The notes under the pieces are model-generated. The model did no database searches. It had not been told where the DNA came from and worked only from the letters and a program-made list of their open reading frames with translations. From contig NZ_LGDY01000091.1 in assembly GCF_001279525.1 (NCBI RefSeq), positions 831,974 to 895,973 on the forward strand: a stretch of 64,000 nucleotides of DNA. Direction: 5' to 3'. This DNA comes from Nocardia sp. NRRL S-836 (GTDB taxonomy: Bacteria > Actinomycetota > Actinomycetes > Mycobacteriales > Pseudonocardiaceae). Both the position numbers and the translations under genes were made by a program. Positions 60,301 to 64,000 of this stretch are shown here, one piece after another. Each line of letters opens with the position of its first letter. Position 1 is the first letter of the stretch.

Positions 60301-63300
60301 CGGCCGGTTGATCTCGGCCTGCGCCTTGTCGAGCTTCTTGATCAGCGCGTCGCGCTTCTTCTTCGGCAGGTTCGGGGCGCTCGCCCGTTCCTTGTCGATG
60401 CGGGCCTGGACGTCGTCCACCAGCTGCTTCGGGTCGCCCACGCGGTAGCCGCCGGTGTACATCAGCGGCCGGACGGGGCCCGCGTCGGTGTCGAGCGAGT
60501 CGGCGACGTGGTTGAAGATGTCCTTCTTCTCGCCGGTCACCTTGCGCGAGCCGGTGTCGAAGTCCTGGATGGACAGGTACGGGTGCGTGCCCTTGCCGAC
60601 CATCGCGCCGACCGCGAACCTGTTGGCGTCACTGGTCATCGTCTCGTTGCGCATGTCGCCGTACGGGAACTTGCCCGTGTCCGGCGTCGGCGGCAGCTGC
60701 ACCAGCGCGATCGGCTCCGGCCGGCCGGAGACCTTGGCGTTGGCGTCGTTGATCGCGGCGACCATCGCATCGGTGTCGGCGGACTTGCCGTTCACACCGA
60801 TGACGAAGACCATGTTGTCCCTGTGCTTGCCGGCGTCCTGGACGACGGCGTCGATCACCGCGTTGATGTCGGTGTTCGGGTCGCTCAGCTGGCCGTGGCC
60901 GACGATCATGTTGACGACGAACGACGGCGGCTTGTTGTTCTCGACGCTGTCCTTGAGCTTGCCGAGGTAGTTGTCCTTGGTGGGGATGTCGATCGTGCCC
61001 TCGCCGAGCTTGGCGAACGCCGGGTTGAACTTGGTGTTCGGGCCGATCTCGTTGATCGACATGGTGCTCATCTGCTCGACGAGCGCGTCGGTGCTGTTGT
61101 CGGTGTTGTTCTCGGCGCCGTCGTTGTTCTCGTTGGCCTCGGCCTCGGCCTCGGCGTCGTTGTCGGCGTTGGTGTCGCTGTCGACGTCCATGGCGCTGTT
61201 GTCCACAATGGACGACTGCGCCTGCGTGCCGGTGTACCGGGTGTCGCTGGTGTTCGGCTTCTTGGTCTGCCGGTCCTCGACGTCGCTGTCGCTGTCGCTG
61301 TCCTCGTCGCGGCCGCGCTTGTCGCCGGTGTTCGCGTCCTTCGTCTGCGGTGCCGAGCGGGTGTCGGTGTCGTTGGCGGGGTTGCTGTTCTGGTCGGCGT
61401 TGCCCCGCGTGTCGGTGTCCGGCTGCGCGCCGGAGTTGTTCTGGGTGTCCGTGTTCGGCTGGGGCGTGGGGCCGGGCGTGTCCAACCTGGTGTCGTGCAC
61501 CACCGCCTGGTTGTTGGCGGTGTTCTCGATCAGCCACAGGTGCCGCGGCCGCAGGCCGGGGTCGGTCTTCACGTCGAGGACGTCGGCGCCCATCATGCTG
61601 CCGTCGTTCTCGTGCACCGCGCTGCCGGTCTCGTGCTGCTGGAAGACGCGCGAGGAGTCGCGGTACTCGTCCGGGATGCCGAGGTAGTGCAGCGTCTCGT
61701 GGGCGAGGCCCTCGGGGGAGGCGTCGGGGTTCCAGTTCTTCTGGTCGGTGTTCGTGCCGCTGTCGCCGACCGTGATCTTCGCGTGCGCGTCGGCCCTGTT
61801 GTCGGTGAACTCGACGTTGACGTGGAACTGGTCGCCGCTGGGCATGCGGAAGCCCTGGTTCAGCAACGAGTCGACGCCGTCGGTGACCTTCTGCTTGAGG
61901 TCCTCGACGACGTTGGTGTTCGTGTTGGTGCCGGGATCCACGTACATCTTGACCGTGTACTCCTGCACGAAGTTGCCAGGGGTGGTCTCGATGCGGCGCA
62001 GGTCGTAGGAGATGACGCCCTCGTAGGACTCGACCTTCGACGGCGTGCTGATCGTCTTGACGTCGGCGACCTCGGTGTCGACCCTGCCGACGTGCGCGCC
62101 CTCGCGGCGGTCCTGCCACGTGCGCGGGTCGACCGGGTCCTTGGGCGCGAACCAGTCGGCGGTCTTGGCCGGGTCGTGCCGCCAGGACTCGTCCTTGAGG
62201 ACGTCCTTGCCCTGGTGCGACTCCGGCGTCGGCGGGGTCGCCCGCGGCGGCGCGCCACCGCTCTTGACGGTGGGCGCGTCGTTCTTCGGCTGCGGGGGAG
62301 CGGGCGGGGCCGGAGGGGGCGGCGGGGCGTCGTTCTTGGGGGCCGGGCGGCCGTCGGTGCCCCTCGTGTCGCTGCCCTTGGTGTCGCTGCCCTTTGCGTC
62401 GTTGCTCTTGCTGCCGTTGTCCGAGTTGCTCTTGTCGGTGTCGCCCCTGTCGGTGTCCGGCTTGCCGTTGGTGCCGTTGGTGCCGTTCGTGTCGGGCTTG
62501 CCGTCGCTGTCGAGCTGGGTCTCGCTGTCCGGCGTGACCCACTCCAGGCCGGCCCACTTGTTCTTGAGGTCCGGGTCGAACATGGCGTCGAAGTCGGACT
62601 TCTTGATCGCCGGCACGTCGTGCGGCATGTAGCCGGGGTTGAACCCGAGGTCGAGCCCGCCCGGGTCCATCGCGACCTGCCCGATGAGCCCGATCTGCGG
62701 CGGCAACCCGTTGTCCGCCAACGCGTTCGGCCCCGACACATCGGGCGCCTGCTTCTTGAGCTCCGCCGGCAGGTTTTCCGGGTCGACACGCGTCGACAGC
62801 GAGTCGAACTTCTGCGGGATGACGTCCGCGAACTTGTTGATCAGCGCACCGTTCGGCGGCGTGACGATGAACGCGTTGCCGAGCTCACCCTCCTTCCACC
62901 GCGCGTCGGCGGCCGCCTGCACGTTCTCCGGCGTGAGCTGCGCGTCGGGATCGTCGAGGGCGTTCTGCACGCTCTTGGTGTCGCGCAGCCGCGGCCCGAT
63001 CACCGGCACGTCGGTGGGGTGCATCTTCATGTCGCCGATGTCCTTCAGCGACACCCCGCCGGGCTTGACGTCGACGTCGACGTACACGCCACCGTTCTTC
63101 GACAGCACCGCGTACCGGGCGATGTCCGACGCGAGGTTGTAGGCGTTGGCCTTCGGGTCCTGCGCGGCCTGGTAGACCTGGTTGATCGTGGTGTCGGTCT
63201 TGCCCTCGTTGCGGGCGGCGACGTCGTTGGACAGGTCGTTGACCAGTGCGTCGACATCGGAGTTGATCTCGATGCCCGCTGCTTCGAGCTGCGCCTTGAC

Positions 63301-64000
63301 CTCCGGGTCCCAGCCGGCGCTGGACCCGTCGGTCCACAGCGTCGCCTTCCAGTCGCCGTTGGTGTCCTTGACCTGCTGCGCCCACTCGAGCATGCCGTTG
63401 ACGCTGTCCGGCGTCGGCGTCTTGCCGAACCAGGCGAAGTGCAGCTCCTTGGGCACCTCGACCTTGCCCTCGTCACCCTTCTTCTGCACCGCGGCGTCGT
63501 AGTGCTGCTTGAGGTCCGCGCCGACGTCCGTCCCGTTGAGACGGTTGATGAGGATGCGCGCCTTGGCCGGGTTGCCCGCGTTGACGGCGGCGTCGATCTC
63601 GGCCTTGACGGCCGGGACGTCGATGGTGGCCGGGTTGGGGTTGCCCTTGAGCAGGTCGACCCAGGGGTTGTTCTGCGTGGTGGGGTTCGGCGCCGGTGCC
63701 GCGCTGGGGACCGACGTGATCGTCGGCGGCTTCTTGCTGGTCAGGCTCTTGATGAAGTCGAGGCCGAGCCACTTCTTGAGCTTGGCCCGCTTGCCGCCCT
63801 TGCCGTCGGGGCGCGTCTGCGCCTGGAAACCGGCGGCGGCGGGGTTGGAGCGGGGGACGACGTTGGGCGCCGGGTTCGCGCTCGTCGACGGGGCAGGGGT
63901 GTTGACATGCGCCGGGGGCACGACGGTGGCGACGAAGACGTCGGGGGTGACGTTCGGGGCCGGTGCCGGGGTGGTGCTGGGGGCCGGGTTGGCACCACCG
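48499..64000 (-). CDS. Giant multidomain protein with glycosyltransferase-toxin and zincin domains (N-terminus outside window)
   Basis: One frame is open from the right edge to the stop at 48499: 5,166 complete codons, with no convincing start in view. Residue positions are given as nucleotides. Order: Pro/Ala/Asn linker (to about 63,500); TcdA/B-like glycosyltransferase (63471-62541; DXD at 63070-63078); low-complexity linker; zincin 1 (HExxH at 61687-61701); Asp/Asn-rich linker; GT-A-like domain 1 (DFD at 60556-60564); Pro/Gln-rich linker; six repeats (58070-53430); coiled coil (about 53430-52690); Pro- and Ser/Asp-rich linkers; a helical domain (about 52210-51490); zincin 2 (50944-50958); GT-A-like domain 2 (DFD at 50005-50013); and a C-terminal helical/beta domain. 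No membrane segment is seen. It resembles polymorphic or effector toxins; secretion route, immunity gene and N-terminus cannot be judged here. Confidence 0.85.
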   Translation of the reverse strand, partial: GGANPAPSTTPAPAPNVTPDVFVATVVPPAHVNTPAPSTSANPAPNVVPRSNPAAAGFQAQTRPDGKGGKRAKLKKWLGLDFIKSLTSKKPPTITSVPSAAPAPNPTTQNNPWVDLLKGNPNPATIDVPAVKAEIDAAVNAGNPAKARILINRLNGTDVGADLKQHYDAAVQKKGDEGKVEVPKELHFAWFGKTPTPDSVNGMLEWAQQVKDTNGDWKATLWTDGSSAGWDPEVKAQLEAAGIEINSDVDALVNDLSNDVAARNEGKTDTTINQVYQAAQDPKANAYNLASDIARYAVLSKNGGVYVDVDVKPGGVSLKDIGDMKMHPTDVPVIGPRLRDTKSVQNALDDPDAQLTPENVQAAADARWKEGELGNAFIVTPPNGALINKFADVIPQKFDSLSTRVDPENLPAELKKQAPDVSGPNALADNGLPPQIGLIGQVAMDPGGLDLGFNPGYMPHDVPAIKKSDFDAMFDPDLKNKWAGLEWVTPDSETQLDSDGKPDTNGTNGTNGKPDTDRGDTDKSNSDNGSKSNDAKGSDTKGSDTRGTDGRPAPKNDAPPPPPAPPAPPQPKNDAPTVKSGGAPPRATPPTPESHQGKDVLKDESWRHDPAKTADWFAPKDPVDPRTWQDRREGAHVGRVDTEVADVKTISTPSKVESYEGVISYDLRRIETTPGNFVQEYTVKMYVDPGTNTNTNVVEDLKQKVTDGVDSLLNQGFRMPSGDQFHVNVEFTDNRADAHAKITVGDSGTNTDQKNWNPDASPEGLAHETLHYLGIPDEYRDSSRVFQQHETGSAVHENDGSMMGADVLDVKTDPGLRPRHLWLIENTANNQAVVHDTRLDTPGPTPQPNTDTQNNSGAQPDTDTRGNADQNSNPANDTDTRSAPQTKDANTGDKRGRDEDSDSDSDVEDRQTKKPNTSDTRYTGTQAQSSIVDNSAMDVDSDTNADNDAEAEAEANENNDGAENNTDNSTDALVEQMSTMSINEIGPNTKFNPAFAKLGEGTIDIPTKDNYLGKLKDSVENNKPPSFVVNMIVGHGQLSDPNTDINAVIDAVVQDAGKHRDNMVFVIGVNGKSADTDAMVAAINDANAKVSGRPEPIALVQLPPTPDTGKFPYGDMRNETMTSDANRFAVGAMVGKGTHPYLSIQDFDTGSRKVTGEKKDIFNHVADSLDTDAGPVRPLMYTGGYRVGDPKQLVDDVQARIDKERASAPNLPKKKRDALIKKLDKAQAEINRPDFPQRFEQAMKNDMDARVRQGDTHPLLPYGPEPNLFIDAVVPLVDPDVKFSHGEAEYNGLGKSMNDFAGKELVDIHTNQLPKPELNQDLKDTKAQLEADIAAQGGKPSPSQAQVLSSVDAEIRAKENLAQSDPGFKGRADQFTVETGVGVDSQTNRNPYRGETFTNDFVDAAVATDLSRLALGFAKTEGKSWPQSHVDLKNVPNRFFGGDGPKASKAAKKDVGLAGIRKEFKGKDPAAREPAQAHGSQFNPETGQVEQVGTGWTPSQKDALRLGWEDKNTLNQGVSAPLPDGSGYSGIDPQKTDSGVEAEDPNADLDNDMDVDQDIENDAENDVDDDADSDVDEDVDTERNLDHIDPSAKQHKTASALNIALSDNNSNVQRTFGALQHQVLPIAGDPRPDGMFQAVSDALGQPETGKKGKAKTPPPPQDLRQRAAEKGATASPDITAQIAEFRQQHGIENGHLVNAFAEPGPTPKTEVPSDFKGDSNYDHPVDNTGTPGQELDQNQRDAQNDADAKAAEADNKVAAKAEELAGRVLATELKRPIIVHGLEGGPQRLEPFVERPKHNSTAKPKAAPRWGAPIELDARPNQNGKTSYRPHVPSTEAGPSNSRRAPVPPPSDRSPGSGTTDPDARQSRPAPSRPAPTLPGTLPGQSSADPNTGTGRPPGTNPDAAGPVGQSDVQPTAQPAQTAADGETQAAPETQAAPETQAAPETRTDSDTARNAGQDTDGRQVPPRPTPNPVIPMTTIAPQPVGQVPGTNLPSFFSDNRALGSITPTGVRGADAVVGEIQGLRPDDATRIKHALENDFETFLDSGRNFQVKIDNAWFEANIRAEMKADTGKAATDAPDTKVDRNYQAAAASTTTNTIATSNDVGGSVTAGTAMGPYGSLGGKAALATPAVSQATTNTITEQRAIKSGEGSKQLTVPVSFEITVTDASGNPKQFATLSTGPDVTLQIPADLSTIVDSGKSSDVVTPADTAWGTKVEHAVPEAVVVGNSAKAFSDVAEKLHPSITKVGSPGREALQNFLSPTSIRNNLPAMLGGFVTSPDLVSPHASKGAAVQMTATLKDAKLVGTHDKAALDLKDTSAWGSSVSATTKTGFDVTAGVGGNIGVPGKVGGTVGGTLTYSSRTAEGVSAGSSTNRKTGIGVKNETGLYEVTAEVEVRTPAGDSVKIPVTTHMRMGLHEAGAVGLPTPDGTRATTTDPATADTRFLPPYLADTLAAGNAKVGEFVPATKVQGQVEGALRELPGFEKFLPAWNNPDANPRSSKGQSYSDVAEQLANQRKLTANLSPAALKANMDSLLGPGVQVQLKNSGKTTNTYVNVTVKAKLTNPKHLGQADARPVSDSTTTGPKLDANTSTTKGWSGGVQGRVNIPVKTGVAALTPAPQVGASYTHSWTDKTSAGPAVSGTAANPGSADAQVFQQDVEFEVEITSFTRPRSWVRNIVPGAPGFHSPRPKVVAKTGAGLDKIDGKVNLWVSDSSTLKNDPGDGFKPGAPQPTPLKDAPTVKDLLNPRDARPKSPEFLGVEAVANTTALRDQAIDALNRAAGGDSALTVPGTAARAQIDKMFTPENIKANLQRLVETGIQEQGLKYDRRVTDRSGAIGMSVKLGEAKLVSISDTTGADNSVSGGYKAGESSSTSRSVDLTAGINVPVRPNVTPPPAGTPSQTSGSGGAAVTGKVTPWSDTKTESNEIGGNVDRGKTTPSDARTVLVQIDAEFTIVGESRAGNFVRGGTPHAAGVTVNMPKSVFVRVSEDVARELGALPTVAPNVPKPDFPKMAPPATVVDGEPGALGLSNVEQVPDLSNVVNRLTDDLATKTKKFGSDALIPDSVLKDSMSNLQRIVDLNSPTSVKAMIDSALDGGVPLLVHQPGTFGKDSYQVTLRAKAETPRFDQVVNDGVDMTHNTGGSRKDSDGQGRGSGWGVGVRAPGLAAPGSANPNVSGTAGASVGANIGGSKSSSVTNSVSEAFSHSRTASGPAARYTVPVEFELVVEKGSKVVAEAKSGKQEMVVRTHADNQRIASGTTPQPYMSAASRRGSEFGTPEAAFAFQQDARAAQLPTTASVENLRGAGDLRDAAVKALTEAGAGKGLTGKGTGALNSLLSTLSPENLQPHLPSMLSGPLTVPGLHEAALTFGQDADVKVYAKLVNPRLDALSDGVKIEKPLTTKTSETSGEAKVSETADVSVGLAQGSAAVKQGTDPRDTVNIGTGGVELRHAGEDSAAVSGGPSQAAGGALKPSETARSGLVQFDVEYRVVATIGGKTGVVDLTVPGSAGVRMPATEAQTVLKHEFGDSLTNAQAEVKKAADDWRTAEKEVEAARHEAQDAINEAAAVLARTDQPIGATATALNTAIDAHLDAQAQLPALETAAANTAAEVARTRATIQELTPQVSSLSLDALATKDALDDAQVAGAPRPELDRLSAEADAAHHALTQAQQQLADAHTELDTQRAAAAAARVELQNQERAVTQADAARAAAEQAHQQLADERAAAEQKIKAAETKLDDARRAADAKQQEWWDAKAKVDREVDAFNTAAQTPPAPPAPASPSAQAPSGAAPSAPETSAPEGSAAKISAAEGATPEASEVKPLPPLPPLPPLPSTGGSTEASTSGTASGADTDAATSGTDPQSGQKPLPPLPRQGESSVAASSAAESSRASAETGRSDAETSHGAEASRSAAEADTDDTNADNANTDSDADADAAQTEADTQLAALTADAMSTAPSLIRNVEASLRNNPDRFVHAEAGLHLLHASAVLHTRTNAVAAMIEQHGLDAVTKAFNKAFERPVIEAEQLDSFTTGGRSAFDNWAQGLWGTIAHLPFDRQGADYIASEFFNHDKGFNRATNLAQKVAEKELFGEPDIADDVRDNPYTGTTTADQAAWVFQRLSATGLIAGDGTDTASGFTAQVDGNSAVLQGGLGVQVTPELAGQLRRQLVDMMLLEDDLSAPSAPPQQQTPGLPPADNPDPLHSTATGAPWFDPRQPVSSQDIANARATTPATSWVRGEDGGVMNTTTVGPDGIKMQAWRSPIAYDNRVMTVNGVEVRDFTVRLHLDNGTPEVQERTRQGVEELYNQGYRLPGGEQFHVTVEFTDDPKDAHATVEVSAAGGRADQLTWPADTDSRRLAHEVGHFLGLRDEYFEPGAVKPIFQHQDGRGRVVSDNSPMTAGIGAADGHLKPRHLQLVEDRMKALASVNQPVPEPHERGAEQAPHMPPKRQRDDDAGRSAKRARDDDRSFDDSQVPQLVEALEDVAVAEQDVADQDVHGQDVHGQDVHGQDVEMADATPQITLTNEHGVQNAAFENLANGRTLTPITAENYLDRTRQGIENNEPPSFVVSMIVRASDLGDLDDVIDSVMAGAGDAKVAFVLGVNAGTQAEIDAALAAAQSKVDNRQEPVALASVVHGKSGFKYGETRNTTLHSNAHQFAVHALSANETHPYVSVMDFDASSRTTRSGEHVFAHVRNLMAGHPEVREDVPEPSRPLLIGGGYRLTESQAKLKQDTLDRIESDTKISDEKRAEYRERVTDEFIAGVVHDIDADMHARRNQAAIHPLLPYTPEPNLFFDALVPLADPEVKFGDGGAEFGQLGKKLNEFYAGEVARLHASGDSAQHAADVERVKIDVQNNRHPVRGAAFVADFVDGDTGTDVSRMAYGKLKEGNISQSHTILSTVPDRLYLDKAAKKGTSPSGVRAELNDPDADYRFTEPLREPHGTETKNSGWPVSKPMDGNLGGLQRNKLNAAVSAPMPAPFTHLPPDRPVPPGGKAPKPVPLAAGLQHDQRQLAAHALAASDHVTDTSRHLRHLANDVLTRPIPPPTTPDGLYAAVGQVVGAHPAALRAQVINSAAASQDLTAAVANHTVDHPMHPGHLYGALVENLNWRVHQDAAENTGAANARNLLGRMIATQLNANVQIHRQGLPTVPLAPFGGPAPHDIHVVEVVLPNGQVTYRRL
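50506..50550 (-). repeat. 15-base tandem repeat, three perfect copies
   Basis: GTCCTGCCCATGCAC is present at 50506-50520, 50521-50535 and 50536-50550, with a partial fourth copy. On the coding (minus) strand it encodes repeated VHGQD in the acidic linker between zincin 2 and GT-A-like domain 2. It keeps the frame and could vary in number between strains. Confidence 0.9.
52523..52558 (-). repeat. 9-base tandem repeat coding for a Pro-rich linker
   Basis: Four perfect copies of GGCAACGGC, which on the minus strand encode LPPLPPLPPLP just after the coiled coil. A simple in-frame repeat of the slippage type. Confidence 0.9.
52690..53430 (-). other. Coiled-coil segment of the giant protein
   Basis: About 245 residues of Ala/Gln/Glu-rich heptads with almost no Gly or Pro, for example VKKAADDWRTAEKEVEAARH and AAEQKIKAAETKLDDARRA. 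It joins the repeat array to a Pro-rich linker and could be an extended or dimerising rod. Confidence 0.75.
53430..58070 (-). repeat. Six protein repeats of about 260-280 residues in the giant protein
   Basis: Each unit has a short helix (SPTSIRNNLPAML, SPAALKANMDSLL, TPENIKANLQRLV, SPTSVKAMIDSAL, SPENLQPHLPSML; the first unit is divergent), a strand pair (VNVTVKAKLTNPK, DVKVYAKLVNPR), a Gly/Ser/Thr-rich stretch, and a strong strand (VTAEVEVRTP, QDVEFEVEITS, VQIDAEFTIVG, VEFELVVEKG, VQFDVEYRVVA). Helices begin near 57225, 56440, 55605, 54765 and 53995, a spacing of about 770-840 bases. They look like a structural stalk or binding array. Confidence 0.7.
58620..62085 (-). other. Domains: zincin 1 and GT-A-like module 1 of the giant protein
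   Basis: Zincin: HVNVEFTDNRADAHAKITVG leads to HETLHYLGIPDEY (61663-61701), an HExxHxxGxxD metal site with a following EY, then GSMMGADVLDVK (a Met-turn-like element). After an acidic linker, a GT-A-like fold runs from about 60990: PSFVVNMIVGHG, VFVIGVNGKSADT, then MRNETMTSDANRFAVGAMV and SIQDFDTGSRK (DXD). The segment ends with RVLATELKRPIIVHGLEGG. The same order is repeated at the C-terminus. Confidence 0.6.
62541..63471 (-). other. Domain: TcdA/TcdB-like (GT44-type) glycosyltransferase
   Basis: Starts KELHFAWFGKTPTPDSVNGM, like the LHFIWIG opening of clostridial glucosylating toxins and other DXD-sugar-binding glycosyltransferases. YNLASDIARYAVLSKNGGVYVDVDV (in parts: NLASDIARYAVLSKNGG, VYVDVDV) carries the conserved Asp-x-x-Arg and the DXD that binds metal and UDP-sugar (63070-63078). 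The tail with GELGNAFIVTPPNGAL also suits the fold. All visible catalytic residues are intact. The host target is unknown. Confidence 0.75.

Overview
The window is GC-rich DNA with frequent GTG starts, short intergenic gaps and many start/stop overlaps. It carries several RsbW/RsbV-type partner-switching genes, a Streptomyces subtilisin-inhibitor homologue and a DasR-type operator. This points to a filamentous actinomycete, probably of the Pseudonocardiales (inferred from gene content; no rRNA is present). I see no tRNA, rRNA, insertion sequence, phage gene or CRISPR array.

Layout. (1) 0-7.7 kb is a stress-signalling island: a HAMP-repeat sensor cut by the left edge, an RsbW-like ATPase that looks frameshifted, an RsbV-like STAS protein, an RsbQ hydrolase / RsbP PAS-phosphatase / RsbV antagonist operon, and a second RsbW-like ATPase. 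Between them lie a Sua5-type tRNA-modification enzyme and a beta-carbonic anhydrase. (2) 7.9-13.2 kb is a probable organosulfur or amino-acid scavenging operon: two luciferase-like flavin monooxygenases, a polar-amino-acid ABC importer and a winged-helix regulator without a receiver domain. (3) 13.3-18.1 kb holds a DUF218 protein, an APH-like kinase, and an AraC regulator divergent from a three-gene operon of a tandem SnoaL protein, a zinc-type macrodomain and a class-M sirtuin (SirTM).

(4) 18.3-33.4 kb is the most distinctive metabolic locus: seven genes, all overlapping or abutting, led by two large iterative synthases of the PUFA / secondary-lipid type. Synthase 1 is NPD-NPD-KS-AT-ACP-ACP-KR. 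Synthase 2 is KS-AT-DH plus a phosphopantetheinyl-transferase-like tail. A free ACP, an alpha/beta hydrolase, an MGT-type glycosyltransferase, a membrane-tethered zinc-ribbon methyltransferase and a degenerate galactokinase-like protein follow. The simplest reading is a reduced polyketide or fatty-acyl chain that is released or transferred, glycosylated and methylated at the membrane, giving a glycolipid. The product cannot be read from sequence.

(5) 33.4-48.5 kb is mixed accessory and housekeeping material: a GH3 beta-glucosidase with LacI/CebR-type operators, lipoproteins, a pair of related membrane proteins of which one has lost blocks of sequence, regulators, a VanY-like peptidase, a subtilisin inhibitor, a Ca/H antiporter, a secreted lipase, a TetR remnant, a hydroxyacid dehydrogenase, and a DPBB cell-wall-type protein under a DasR-like box. 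Several strong hairpins separate convergent genes.

(6) 48.5 kb to the right edge is one reading frame on the minus strand, open through the edge (more than 5,160 residues visible). It encodes a giant multidomain protein: a TcdA/B-like (GT44-type) glycosyltransferase domain, a zincin plus GT-A-like module, six repeats of about 260-280 residues, a long coiled coil, and a second zincin plus GT-A-like module. It has the look of a modular toxin or effector; its N-terminus and upstream partners lie outside the window.
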